Below are positions 50,491 through 62,766 of a stretch of 64,000 nt of DNA, one piece after another. Under the pieces are notes generated by a model. It was not told the origin of the DNA and searched no databases. It was given only the letters and a program-made list of their open reading frames with translations. Location: assembly GCF_029269835.1 (NCBI RefSeq), contig NZ_JARJBB010000010.1, positions 62,001 through 126,000 of the forward strand, read 5' to 3'. Within the stretch, counting starts at the first letter, position 1. Each line of letters begins with the position of its first letter. This DNA is from Streptomyces tropicalis (GTDB lineage Bacteria; Actinomycetota; Actinomycetes; Streptomycetales; Streptomycetaceae). Position numbers and translations under genes: made by a program.

Positions 50491-52533
50491 GTGGCTGACG
50501 TACCTGCCGATCTTGCCGCAGTGTGGCCACGCGTACTGGACCAGCTCCTCGGCGAGGGCCGTGGACAGGGGGTCGAGACCAAGGACGAGCACTGGATCCG
50601 GCGCTGCCAGCCGCTGGCGCTGGTGGCGGACACCGCCCTGCTCGCCGTGCCGAACGAGTTCGCCAAGAACGTGCTGGAGGGCCGGCTCGCCCCGGTGGTC
50701 AGCGAGTCGCTGACCCGTGAGTGCGGCCGGCCGATCCGGATCGCGATCACCGTCGACAGCTCCGTCGGCGAGTCCCAGCCCCCGTCGCAGCCCGCCCCGC
50801 GCTACGAGGAGCCGCGCTACGAGGAGCAGCCCCGGTACGAGGAGCAGGAGCTGCCCCCGGGCCAGGGCGGCTACGAGGGGTACGGCCGGCACCGGTCCGA
50901 GCGCCACGCCTCCGGCCCCCGTCCCGGCCGCGGCGACCAGCACGCGGGCGACCCGATGCCGCGCACCGGCCCGCAGGCCGACGGCGGCGCCGACCCGCTG
51001 CCGACCGCCCGCCCCGCCTACCCCTCGGAGTACCAGCGCCCCGAGCCCGGTGCCTGGCCCCGCCCGGCACAGGACGACTACGGCTGGCAGCAGCAGCGGT
51101 TCGGCTTCCCCGAGCGCGACCCCTACGCCTCGCCGTCGCACGACCGGTACGGCTCCCAGGAGTCCTACGGCAAGCAGGACGGGTACGGCTCCCAGGACGG
51201 CTACGGCAAGCAGGAGTACGGCCAGCAGGAGTCCTACGGTCAGAAGGACTCCTACGGCCCGTCCCAGGACTACCGTCCGCAGCCGATGGAGCGCCCCGCG
51301 TACGACCGGCAGCGCTCGGAGTACGAGACCTCGCGCGGCGACTACGAGCAGCGCGACGACGGCCGCCGCGACGGCTCCGAGGCGCAGGGCGGCTCCGGCC
51401 ACGTGCACCGCGGCGGTCCGGTGGGCCCGAACCTGCCCACGACCGGTGCCCCGGGGCCGCTGGCCGCACAGCCGGCGCCCGCCGCCGGCCCCGGCGAGCC
51501 GACCGCGCGGCTGAACCCGAAGTACCTCTTCGACACGTTCGTCATCGGGGCGTCCAACCGGTTCGCGCACGCGGCCGCGGTCGCCGTGGCCGAGGCGCCC
51601 GCGAAGGCGTACAACCCGCTCTTCATCTACGGGGAGTCCGGGCTCGGCAAGACCCACCTGCTGCACGCGATCGGGCACTACGCGCGCAGCCTCTACCCGG
51701 GCACGCGGGTGCGGTACGTCAGCTCGGAGGAGTTCACCAACGAGTTCATCAACTCCATCCGCGACGGCAAGGGCGACAGCTTCCGCAAGCGCTACCGCGA
51801 GATGGACATCCTGCTCGTCGACGACATCCAGTTCCTCGCGGACAAGGAGTCGACGCAGGAGGAGTTCTTCCACACCTTCAACACCCTCCACAACGCGAAC
51901 AAGCAGATCGTGCTGTCCAGCGACCGGCCGCCCAAGCAGCTGGTGACCCTGGAGGACCGGCTGCGCAACCGCTTCGAGTGGGGTCTGATCACCGACGTCC
52001 AGCCGCCCGAGCTGGAGACCCGTATCGCGATCCTGCGCAAGAAGGCGGTCCAGGAGCAGCTCAACGCACCCCCGGAGGTCCTGGAGTTCATCGCCTCGCG
52101 GATCTCGCGGAACATCCGCGAGCTGGAGGGCGCGCTGATCCGGGTGACGGCCTTCGCCTCGCTCAACCGGCAGCCGGTGGACCTGGGGCTGACGGAGATC
52201 GTCCTGAAGGACCTGATCCCCGGCGGCGAGGACTCCGCACCCGAGATCACCGCGCCCGCGATCATGGCGGCCACGGCCGACTACTTCGGCCTGACCGTGG
52301 AGGACCTGTGCGGGACCTCGCGCGGCCGCGCGCTGGTCACCGCGCGCCAGATCGCGATGTACCTGTGCCGGGAGCTGACCGACCTCTCGCTGCCGAAGAT
52401 CGGCGCGCAGTTCGGCGGCCGCGACCACACGACCGTGATGCACGCGGACCGCAAGATCCGCGCGCTGATGGCGGAGCGGCGCTCCATCTACAACCAGGTC
52501 ACGGAGCTGACCAACCGCATCAAGAACGGCTGA
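50491..52533 (+). CDS. dnaA: chromosomal replication initiator DnaA
   Basis: 680 aa from a GTG. Domain I (about 1-85) is followed by an unusually long domain II (about 90-340), typical of Streptomyces. Domain III AAA+ has Walker A GESGLGKT (about 381-388) and Walker B LLVDDIQF (about 441-448). Domain IV carries the box-binding GRDHTTVMHADRKI (about 645). Domain II contains YG-S/K-Q repeats (about 217-257, such as DRYGSQESYGKQ). It binds the oriC boxes just downstream and opens the origin. Confidence 0.98.
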   Translation: MADVPADLAAVWPRVLDQLLGEGRGQGVETKDEHWIRRCQPLALVADTALLAVPNEFAKNVLEGRLAPVVSESLTRECGRPIRIAITVDSSVGESQPPSQPAPRYEEPRYEEQPRYEEQELPPGQGGYEGYGRHRSERHASGPRPGRGDQHAGDPMPRTGPQADGGADPLPTARPAYPSEYQRPEPGAWPRPAQDDYGWQQQRFGFPERDPYASPSHDRYGSQESYGKQDGYGSQDGYGKQEYGQQESYGQKDSYGPSQDYRPQPMERPAYDRQRSEYETSRGDYEQRDDGRRDGSEAQGGSGHVHRGGPVGPNLPTTGAPGPLAAQPAPAAGPGEPTARLNPKYLFDTFVIGASNRFAHAAAVAVAEAPAKAYNPLFIYGESGLGKTHLLHAIGHYARSLYPGTRVRYVSSEEFTNEFINSIRDGKGDSFRKRYREMDILLVDDIQFLADKESTQEEFFHTFNTLHNANKQIVLSSDRPPKQLVTLEDRLRNRFEWGLITDVQPPELETRIAILRKKAVQEQLNAPPEVLEFIASRISRNIRELEGALIRVTAFASLNRQPVDLGLTEIVLKDLIPGGEDSAPEITAPAIMAATADYFGLTVEDLCGTSRGRALVTARQIAMYLCRELTDLSLPKIGAQFGGRDHTTVMHADRKIRALMAERRSIYNQVTELTNRIKNG

Positions 52534-53653
52534 CGGCCGGCTCGGGCCGCCGTACGGCGCACGGGCCGCACAGCCGCACAGGGCCGTGCGACGACGGCCG
52601 AGGGCGCCCGGGATCTCCTCCCGGGCGCCCTCGGCCGTCTCCGGGTCGGTCCCGGGTCGCCCGGGGCCGCCCCCGCGCAGGAGGACGAGGCGGACCAGGG
52701 CCCGGTGCCCCCGGTCATCTCCCAGGTCGCCTCTCGGAGCGCCCCTCAGGTCGCCCCATGCCTGCTCCGCCGCCCCGGCCCATCGCGTGAGCACCCCCCG
52801 CGTCCCGCGCCTCGACAACGCCCCGCAGCCCTCGACAACGCCTCGCGGAGGGGATCCGCCGGCCGGTGCCGGATCACGACGCCGTTGCCCCCTGTTCGAA
52901 TCGACGCCGGGTTACGGTCTCCCTCCACAGATTCGGCTACTTTTTCCCGTCCACACGCTGGGGACCGCGGAGTTGTCCAGACCGCATCCACAGGTTGTGC
53001 GCCCGGTATGCCATCGCCCCAGCTCAGCTGCCTGTGGAATCGTGGACGAAGGATCTCCACAGACTGTGGACGACGACATGATCCACAGGCTGTGCACGAA
53101 GTTGTCCACGGGCTTCCCACAGGATGTGGCGCGTTGTCCCCAGTGATCGGCAGCTTCTCCACACGGCTGTCCACTGTTCGGCAACGCGACGCACCGGATC
53201 ACCGCACCGAGTGAAAGCCGTCACACGAAGGTGCCGGATTGGGGTGTGGGAAACGCGGGTAAACCTGGGGACGCAGCTGGGGAGAACTGCCCCCGGGCTG
53301 TGGGCGAGGTGTGCAGAACTTCCCGTTCTCCACAGAGACGCCCGGTTGTCCACCGCCTCCACCCACAGGGCCCGTGGACAAAATTTCCGCGCTGAGCTGG
53401 GCAAACGTGGTTATCCACGGTATCCACAGGCCCTACTACTACTCCCGACTAGAGAGAGCGTGGAATCCGTTTCGAAGTGGGTCCTGTGCACAACTCGATG
53501 TCGGCAGCCCGACCGCGCCCCGGAGCGACTTGACCCCGACCGGCACCTGCTGTCAGCGCAGTGCGTCAGACTGGTCCCCGGTGTCCTTCCCGTCGGAGTG
53601 GGTGGTGACGCCGAGTCGGAGGACTCAGCAGCAACAGCAGGAGGCGGCTTACG
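52534..53653. other. oriC: oriC, chromosomal replication origin
   Basis: 1.1-kb gene-free gap between dnaA and dnaN with about twenty DnaA-box-like 9-mers in both orientations, dense from 52947 to 53493. Examples: TTGTCCAGA 52973, TGTGGACGA 53065, TTGTCCACG 53102, TTGTCCCCA 53134, TTGTCCACC 53346, CGTGGACAA 53373, TTATCCACG 53411, GTATCCACA 53420, TGTGCACAA 53485. Most differ from TTGTCCACA by one or two bases, as in other Streptomyces origins. The first part (to 52900) holds the dnaA terminator. Confidence 0.95.
52594..52638 (+). terminator. dnaA terminator
   Basis: ACGGCCGAGGGCGCCCGGG (52594-52612) pairs perfectly over 19 bp with 52620-52638 around a 7-base loop, 60 bp past the dnaA stop. 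Confidence 0.88.
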
Positions 53654-54784
53654 GTGAAGATCCGGGTGGAACGCGACGTACTCGCGGAGGCAGTGGCCTG
53701 GGCGGCACGCAGCCTCCCGGCCCGTCCGCCGGCGCCTGTCCTCGCCGGCCTGCTGCTGAAGGCCGAGGACGGCCAGCTGAGCCTCTCCAGCTTCGACTAC
53801 GAGGTCTCCGCCCGCGTCTCGGTCGAGACCGAGGTCGAGGAGGAGGGCACGGTCCTGGTCTCCGGCCGCCTGCTCGCCGACATCTGCCGCGCCCTGCCCA
53901 ACCGCCCGGTGGAGATCTCCACGGACGGCGTCCGGGCGACCGTGGTCTGCGGTTCGTCCCGCTTCACCCTCCACACCCTGCCGGTGGAGGAGTACCCGGC
54001 CCTGCCCCAGATGCCGAACGCGACGGGCACCGTCCCCGGCGAGGTCTTCGCGTCCGCCGTGCAGCAGGTCGCGATCGCCGCCGGCCGCGACGACACGCTG
54101 CCCGTCCTCACCGGTGTGCGCATCGAGATCGAGGGCGACACCGTGACGCTGGCCTCCACCGACCGCTACCGCTTCGCGGTCCGCGAGTTCCTGTGGAAGC
54201 CCGAGAACCCGGAGGCATCCGCGGTCGCCCTGGTGCCCGCCAAGACCCTGCTGGACACCGCCAAGGCGCTGACCAGCGGTGACAGCGTCATCCTGGCGCT
54301 CTCCGGCTCCGGAGCGGGCGAGGGCCTGATCGGCTTCGAGGGCGCCGGGCGCCGCACCACCACGCGGCTCCTCGAGGGTGACCTCCCGAAGTACCGCACC
54401 CTGTTCCCGACGGAGTTCAACTCGGTCGCGACCATCGAGACCGCCCCCTTCGTGGAGGCCGTCAAGCGCGTGGCCCTGGTCGCCGAGCGCAACACCCCGG
54501 TGCGGCTCTCCTTCGAGCAGGGCGTGCTCATCCTTGAGGCCGGCTCCAGCGACGACGCACAGGCTGTGGAGCGGGTCGACGCCCAGCTCGACGGCGACGA
54601 CATCTCCATCGCGTTCAACCCGACGTTCCTGCTGGACGGCCTGAGCGCCATCGACTCCCCGGTGGCCCAGCTGTCCTTCACGACCTCCACCAAGCCCGCG
54701 CTGCTGAGCGGCAAGCCGGCCGTGGACGCGGAGGCCGACGACGCGTACAAGTACCTGATCATGCCGGTCCGCCTGAGCGGCTGA
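53654..54784 (+). CDS. dnaN: DNA polymerase III beta sliding clamp
   Basis: 376 aa from a GTG (VKIRVERDVLAEAVAWAARSLPARP). Three clamp domains are evident, with the ending YKYLIMPVRLSG typical of the clamp C-terminus. It tethers polymerase III to DNA. First gene right of oriC. Confidence 0.98.
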   Translation: MKIRVERDVLAEAVAWAARSLPARPPAPVLAGLLLKAEDGQLSLSSFDYEVSARVSVETEVEEEGTVLVSGRLLADICRALPNRPVEISTDGVRATVVCGSSRFTLHTLPVEEYPALPQMPNATGTVPGEVFASAVQQVAIAAGRDDTLPVLTGVRIEIEGDTVTLASTDRYRFAVREFLWKPENPEASAVALVPAKTLLDTAKALTSGDSVILALSGSGAGEGLIGFEGAGRRTTTRLLEGDLPKYRTLFPTEFNSVATIETAPFVEAVKRVALVAERNTPVRLSFEQGVLILEAGSSDDAQAVERVDAQLDGDDISIAFNPTFLLDGLSAIDSPVAQLSFTTSTKPALLSGKPAVDAEADDAYKYLIMPVRLSG

Positions 54785-54994
54785 CGCCGGGCACCGCACG
54801 GGCCGCGGCGGTCCGCGGTCCCCACAGGCTGTGGACTGCGGGGCCCGTCCTGTGGATCACGCCGGGCGCCGCCGGGGCGGGGCGTGCGCATGAGCGCGTA
54901 TGCCCACGGATGTGCGCCAGAGTCCGGGATTAGGCTCGGACGCAGGCACCCCGGTGCCGGATCGCCACGTCGTGCAACCTAAGGAACGCAACTG

Positions 54995-55870
54995 ATGGAG
55001 CTCGGTCTCGTCGGCCTCGGCAAGATGGGCGGCAACATGCGCGAGCGGATACGCCGCGCGGGCCACACCGTCGTCGGATACGACCGCAACCCCGACCTCG
55101 CGGACGTCCACAGCCTCGAGGAGCTCGTGGGCAAGCTCGAGGGCCCGCGCGTGGTCTGGGTGATGGTCCCCGCGGGCGAGGCCACCCAGGCCACGGTCGA
55201 CCGCCTCGGCGAGCTGCTGGAGCCCGGCGACGTGGTCGTCGACGGCGGCAACTCCCGCTGGACGGACGACGAGAAGCACGCCGAGGAGCTGGCCGCCAAG
55301 GGCATCGGCTTCGTCGACTGCGGTGTCTCCGGCGGCGTCTGGGGCCTGGAGAACGGCTACGCCCTGATGTACGGCGGCGACAAGGAGCACGTCGCCCTGG
55401 TGCAGCCGGTGTTCGACGCGCTGAAGCCCGAGGGCGACTTCGGGGCCGTGCACGCGGGCCGGGTCGGTGCGGGCCACTTCGCGAAGATGGTCCACAACGG
55501 CATCGAGTACGCGATGATGCAGGCCTACGCCGAGGGCTGGGAGCTGCTGGAGAAGGTCGACTCCGTGGAGAACGTCCGCGAGGTCTTCCGCTCCTGGCAG
55601 GAGGGCACCGTCATCCGTTCCTGGCTGCTCGACCTCGCGGTCAACGCCCTCGACGAGGACGAGCACCTGGGCGAGCTGCGGGGCTTCGCCGAGGACTCCG
55701 GCGAGGGCCGGTGGACCGTCGAGGCCGCCATCGACAACGCCGTGCCGCTGCCGGCGATCACGGCCTCGCTCTTCGCGCGGTTCGCCTCCCGCCAGGAGGA
55801 CTCGCCGCAGATGAAGATGATCGCCGCGCTGCGCAACCAGTTCGGCGGCCACGCGGTGGAGAAGAAGTAG
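54995..55870 (+). CDS. gnd: 6-phosphogluconate dehydrogenase, decarboxylating
   Basis: 291 aa short (GndA-like) form. Rossmann GLVGLGKMGGNM, then VVDGGNSRW and GHFAKMVHNGIEYAMMQAYAEGWELL with the catalytic Lys. It makes ribulose-5-phosphate in the pentose phosphate pathway; the short form is typically NAD+-dependent. Its place between dnaN and recF is characteristic of Streptomyces and relatives. Confidence 0.95.
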   Translation: MELGLVGLGKMGGNMRERIRRAGHTVVGYDRNPDLADVHSLEELVGKLEGPRVVWVMVPAGEATQATVDRLGELLEPGDVVVDGGNSRWTDDEKHAEELAAKGIGFVDCGVSGGVWGLENGYALMYGGDKEHVALVQPVFDALKPEGDFGAVHAGRVGAGHFAKMVHNGIEYAMMQAYAEGWELLEKVDSVENVREVFRSWQEGTVIRSWLLDLAVNALDEDEHLGELRGFAEDSGEGRWTVEAAIDNAVPLPAITASLFARFASRQEDSPQMKMIAALRNQFGGHAVEKK

Positions 55871-55880
55871 TCCACACCCG

Positions 55881-55902
55881 GGGGTGCCCGCCCGGGCACC
55901 CC
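55881..55902 (+). terminator. terminator after gnd
   Basis: GGGGTGCCCG and CGGGCACCCC form a perfect 10-bp stem, 10 bp past the gnd stop. Confidence 0.75.
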
Positions 55903-55916
55903 TGGACGTGAACCGG

Positions 55917-55925
55917 TTGTCCACA
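55917..55925 (+). promoter_or_regulatory. consensus DnaA box upstream of recF
   Basis: Exact TTGTCCACA, the strict Streptomyces consensus, 62 bp before the recF start. Confidence 0.7.
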
Positions 55926-55986
55926 GGCCGTGGACACGACCGGGACAACCGGAGCACCACAGGCAGGGGAGGTCGGCGAACCGACC

Positions 55987-57108
55987 ATGCACGTCACGCA
56001 TCTGTCGCTGGCGGACTTCCGCTCGTACCCCCGGGCCGAGATCCCGCTCGACGCGGGCGTCACCGCATTCGTCGGGCCCAACGGCCAGGGCAAGACGAAC
56101 CTCGTCGAGGCCGTCGGCTACCTCGCCACCCTCGGCAGCCACCGTGTCGCCTCCGACGCCCCCCTGGTCCGCATGGGCGCCGAGCGCGCCGTCGTCCGGG
56201 CCCAGGTCCGGCAGGGCGAGCGGCAGCAGCTGGTCGAGCTGGAGCTCAACCCGGGCCGCGCCAACCGCGCCCGCATCAACCGCTCCTCGCAGGTCAGGCC
56301 CCGTGACGTGCTCGGCATCGTACGGACCGTGCTGTTCGCGCCGGAGGACCTCGCCCTGATCAAGGGCGACCCCGGGGAGCGGCGCCGCTTCCTCGACGAG
56401 CTCGTCACCGCCCGCTCCCCGCGCATGGCGGGCGTCCGCTCCGACTACGAGCGTGTCCTCAAGCAGCGCAACACCCTGCTGAAGTCGGCCGCGCTGGCCC
56501 GCCGGCACGGCGGCCGCTCCATGGACCTGTCCACCCTCGACGTGTGGGACCAGCACCTCGCGCAGGCGGGCGCCGAACTGCTCGCCCGGCGCCTGGACCT
56601 GGTCGCCGCGCTCCAGCCGCTGGCCGACAAGGCGTACGAGCAGCTCGCCCCCGGCGGCGGCCCCGTCGCGCTGGAGTACAGGCCGTCCGCACCCGGCGAC
56701 GCCCACACCCGTGAGGCGCTCCAGGACCAACTGGCGGCCGCCCTCGCCGACGCCCGCAAGCAGGAGATCGAGCGCGGCGTCACCCTGGTCGGGCCGCACC
56801 GCGACGACCTCCTGCTGAATCTCGGCCGGCTGCCCGCCAAGGGGTACGCCTCGCACGGCGAGTCCTGGTCCTACGCCCTGGCGCTGCGCCTGGCCTCGTA
56901 CGACCTGCTGCGCGCCGAGGGCAACGAGCCGGTGCTGATCCTCGACGACGTCTTCGCCGAGCTGGACGCCCGGCGGCGCGAGCGGCTGGCCGAGCTGGTC
57001 GCGCCCGGCGAGCAGGTGCTGGTGACCGCGGCGGTGGACGACGACGTACCGCACGTCCTGGCGGGCACCCGCTACGCCGTGGCCGACGGGACGGTGGAGC
57101 GCGCATGA
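55987..57108 (+). CDS. recF: DNA replication/repair protein RecF
   Basis: 373 aa. Start at 55987 (MHVTHLSLADFRSYPRAEIPL). Walker A GPNGQGKTNLVEAV, signature region and Walker B LILDDVFAELDARRRERL. An SMC-like ATPase that loads RecA at gaps. The stop overlaps the DUF721 gene (ATGA). Confidence 0.97.
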   Translation: MHVTHLSLADFRSYPRAEIPLDAGVTAFVGPNGQGKTNLVEAVGYLATLGSHRVASDAPLVRMGAERAVVRAQVRQGERQQLVELELNPGRANRARINRSSQVRPRDVLGIVRTVLFAPEDLALIKGDPGERRRFLDELVTARSPRMAGVRSDYERVLKQRNTLLKSAALARRHGGRSMDLSTLDVWDQHLAQAGAELLARRLDLVAALQPLADKAYEQLAPGGGPVALEYRPSAPGDAHTREALQDQLAAALADARKQEIERGVTLVGPHRDDLLLNLGRLPAKGYASHGESWSYALALRLASYDLLRAEGNEPVLILDDVFAELDARRRERLAELVAPGEQVLVTAAVDDDVPHVLAGTRYAVADGTVERA

Positions 57109-57638
57109 CCGCGGACGAACCGGCCCCCCGCCCGGGAACCGAGCCGTCCGGCGTCGATCTCGCGCGAGTGGCGCTGCGGGCGGCGAAGGAGGCGGCCCGT
57201 GCGCGCGGGGACGCGGCCCAGCAGAAGAAGCAGGCGCGGCGCGGCGGCCTGCGCTCCGGGGCCAGGTCCGACGGCCGCGACCCCATGGCCCTCGGCTCGG
57301 CGATCAACCGGCTGATCACCGAGCGCGGCTGGGAGACCCCGGCCGCGGTGGGCGGGGTGATGGGGCGCTGGCCGGAGATCGTCGGCGCGGACGTGGCCAA
57401 GCACTGCGTCCCGGAGAGGTACGACGAGGACGAGCGCGTGCTGACCGTGCGCTGCGACTCCACCGCCTGGGCGACGAACCTCCGGCTGCTCGCCCCCACC
57501 CTCGTCGCCCGGCTCAACGAGGATCTCGGCCACGGCGCGGTCCGCCTGATCAAGGTGCTCGGCCCCGGTGGACCGGCCCGCCGGTACGGCCCGCTGCGTG
57601 CTCCGGGCAGCACCGGCCCCGGTGACACCTACGGGTGA
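57105..57638 (+). CDS. DUF721 / DciA-like protein
   Basis: 177 aa, start overlapping recF by 4 bp. A basic N-terminal region (residues 20-60) precedes the DUF721 core (INRLITERGWETPAAVGGVMGRWPEIVGADVAKHC ... LTVRCDSTAWATNLRLLAPTLVARLNEDLG). The family includes DciA, the DnaB helicase loader of bacteria without DnaC/DnaI, so a loader role is likely here. Confidence 0.88.
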   Translation: MTADEPAPRPGTEPSGVDLARVALRAAKEAARARGDAAQQKKQARRGGLRSGARSDGRDPMALGSAINRLITERGWETPAAVGGVMGRWPEIVGADVAKHCVPERYDEDERVLTVRCDSTAWATNLRLLAPTLVARLNEDLGHGAVRLIKVLGPGGPARRYGPLRAPGSTGPGDTYG

Positions 57639-57660
57639 CAGACGTCACATCAAGTGGTGC

Positions 57661-57695
57661 GGAAGCCCCGTCCGGCAGGGCCGGACGGGGCTTCC
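57661..57695 (+). terminator. terminator after the recF-DUF721 operon
   Basis: GGAAGCCCCGTCCGGC pairs exactly with GCCGGACGGGGCTTCC around a 3-base loop. Confidence 0.88.
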
Positions 57696-58053
57696 GCGCA
57701 CCCGCGCGCGCACCCGCGGGCACCGACCTGACCCCTGAGTAGCGAAGGGTTGACGTCTCGAAGCGCTGAGTGCCGCTGTGAGCCTCTTGGAGCCCCCATC
57801 CGTATATCGGGACCCGGGCGAGACCGATTCAGGGCGGCACATGCGGACTCAGGTACCGGCAAACCCCCATCACTGTCGGCGCTACCGGTAGACTGGAAGC
57901 CGATCCCGCCCCAAACGTGGGGACCGTCCGGGACAAGCTGAGCAACGCTGTTCAAGGCTCACCAACGCAACATGCCGCAGCCGCTCCGACAACCCTCCCT
58001 CAGAGGGGGCACCTCCAGGAGCCCGGCTCGTGCTGTGCCAGAAAGGGCGCTTC
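57696..58053. other. gyrB upstream region
   Basis: 358 bp without a gene. A TAGACT hexamer at 57889-57894 could be a -10 element, but no matching -35 is seen. No repeats recognised. Confidence 0.4.
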
Positions 58054-60111
58054 GTGGCCGATTCCGGCAACCCCAACGAGAACATCCCGTCCACCGACGC
58101 CGGCGAGAGCGGGGCCGTCTCCTCGAGCGGTGAGGTCACGGCCTCGTACGACGCCAGCGCCATCACCGTCCTCGAGGGGCTGGACGCGGTCCGCAAGCGA
58201 CCGGGCATGTACATCGGCTCCACCGGTGAGCGCGGCCTCCACCACCTCGTCTACGAGGTGGTGGACAACTCCGTCGACGAGGCGCTGGCCGGCCACGCGG
58301 ACACCATCGACGTGACGATCCTGGCCGACGGCGCCGTCCGCGTCGTCGACAACGGCCGCGGCATCCCCGTGGGCATCGTCCCCTCCGAGGGCAAGCCGGC
58401 CCTCGAGGTGGTCCTGACCGTGCTGCACGCGGGCGGCAAGTTCGGCGGCGGCGGCTACGCGGTCTCCGGCGGTCTGCACGGCGTCGGCGTCTCCGTGGTG
58501 AACGCGCTGTCCTCCCGGGTCTCGGTCGAGGTGCGCACGGACGGCCACCGCTGGACGCAGGACTACAAGATGGGCGTCCCCACCGCCCCGCTGGTGCAGC
58601 ACGAGGCCACCGAGCAGACCGGCACGTCGGTCACCTTCTGGGCTGACCCGGAGATCTTCGAGACCACGGAGTACTCCTTCGAGACGCTCTCCCGGCGCTT
58701 CCAGGAGATGGCGTTCCTCAACAAGGGCCTGACGATCCGGCTCACCGACGAACGCGAGTCGGCGAAGGCCACCGCCGGCGCGGACGAGGCGGGTGCCGAC
58801 GAGAAGGCCGAGGTCAAGGCGGTCACGTACCACTACGAGGGCGGCATCGTCGACTTCGTGAAGTACCTCAACTCCCGCAAGGGGGAGGTCGTGCACCCCA
58901 CGGTGATCGACCTGGAGGCCGAGGACAAGGACAAGAGCCTGTCCCTCGAGGTCGCCATGCAGTGGAACGGCGGCTACAGCGAGGGCGTGTACTCCTTCGC
59001 GAACATCATCCACACCCACGAGGGCGGCACCCACGAGGAGGGCTTCCGGGCCGCGCTGACCTCGCTGATCAACAAGTACGCGCGCGACAAGAAGCTGCTG
59101 CGCGACAAGGACGACAACCTCACCGGCGACGACATCCGCGAGGGTCTGACCGCGATCATCTCGGTCAAGCTGAGCGAGCCGCAGTTCGAGGGCCAGACCA
59201 AGACCAAGCTGGGCAACACGGAGGCGAAGACCTTCGTCCAGCGGGCCGTCTACGAGCACCTGAACGACTGGCTGGACCGCAACCCGGTCGAGGCCGCGGA
59301 CATCATCCGCAAGGGCATCCAGGCGGCCACCGCGCGCGTGGCGGCCCGCAAGGCCCGCGACCTGACCCGCCGCAAGGGCCTGCTGGAGACGGCGTCCCTG
59401 CCGGGCAAGCTCTCCGACTGCCAGTCCAACGACCCCACCAAGTGCGAGATCTTCATCGTCGAGGGAGACTCCGCCGGCGGCTCGGCCAAGTCCGGCCGCA
59501 ACCCGGAGTACCAGGCGATCCTCCCGATCCGCGGCAAGATCCTCAACGTGGAGAAGGCGCGCATCGACAAGATCCTGCAGAACCAGGAGATCCAGGCGCT
59601 GATCTCCGCGTTCGGCACGGGGGTCCACGAGGACTTCGACATCGAGAAGCTCCGCTATCACAAGATCATCCTGATGGCGGACGCCGACGTCGACGGCCAG
59701 CACATCAACACCCTGCTGCTCACCTTCCTGTTCCGCTTCATGCGGCCGCTGGTCGAGGCCGGGCACGTGTTCCTGTCCCGTCCCCCGCTCTACAAGCTCA
59801 AGTGGGGCAAGGACGACGCCGAGTACGCGTACTCCGACCGCGAGCGCGACGCGCTGATCGAGATGGGCCGCCAGCGCGGCAAGCGCGTCCGCGAGGACTC
59901 CATCCAGCGCTTCAAGGGCCTCGGCGAGATGAACGCCGAGGAGCTGCGCGTGACCACCATGGATCAGGAGCACCGCGTGCTCGGCCAGGTCACCCTCGAC
60001 GACGCCGCGCAGGCCGACGACCTGTTCTCGGTCCTGATGGGCGAGGACGTCGAGGCACGCCGCCAGTTCATCCAGCGCAACGCCAAGGACGTCCGCTTCC
60101 TCGACATCTGA
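58054..60111 (+). CDS. gyrB: DNA gyrase subunit B
   Basis: 685 aa from a GTG at 58054 (VADSGNPNENIPST); a GTG 24 bp upstream with AGGAG is an alternative adding eight residues. GHKL ATPase motifs are VVDNSVDEALAG, VDNGRGIPVG and GGLHGVGVSVVNALS. The TOPRIM domain has EGDSAGGSAKSGR and MADADVDGQHI. Introduces negative supercoils with GyrA, encoded 42 bp downstream. Confidence 0.98.
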   Translation: MADSGNPNENIPSTDAGESGAVSSSGEVTASYDASAITVLEGLDAVRKRPGMYIGSTGERGLHHLVYEVVDNSVDEALAGHADTIDVTILADGAVRVVDNGRGIPVGIVPSEGKPALEVVLTVLHAGGKFGGGGYAVSGGLHGVGVSVVNALSSRVSVEVRTDGHRWTQDYKMGVPTAPLVQHEATEQTGTSVTFWADPEIFETTEYSFETLSRRFQEMAFLNKGLTIRLTDERESAKATAGADEAGADEKAEVKAVTYHYEGGIVDFVKYLNSRKGEVVHPTVIDLEAEDKDKSLSLEVAMQWNGGYSEGVYSFANIIHTHEGGTHEEGFRAALTSLINKYARDKKLLRDKDDNLTGDDIREGLTAIISVKLSEPQFEGQTKTKLGNTEAKTFVQRAVYEHLNDWLDRNPVEAADIIRKGIQAATARVAARKARDLTRRKGLLETASLPGKLSDCQSNDPTKCEIFIVEGDSAGGSAKSGRNPEYQAILPIRGKILNVEKARIDKILQNQEIQALISAFGTGVHEDFDIEKLRYHKIILMADADVDGQHINTLLLTFLFRFMRPLVEAGHVFLSRPPLYKLKWGKDDAEYAYSDRERDALIEMGRQRGKRVREDSIQRFKGLGEMNAEELRVTTMDQEHRVLGQVTLDDAAQADDLFSVLMGEDVEARRQFIQRNAKDVRFLDI

Positions 60112-60153
60112 GTCGGTCTCAGCTGACCGCACCAGGAAGGAACTTCACCAGCA

Positions 60154-62748
<2,595 letters not shown>

Positions 62749-62766
62749 CACGAGGAGAGAGTCATC

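Noticed and set aside
57889..57894. gyrB promoter at TAGACT
   Set aside because: A -10-like hexamer alone, without a matching -35 at 16-18 bp, is not enough to call a promoter.
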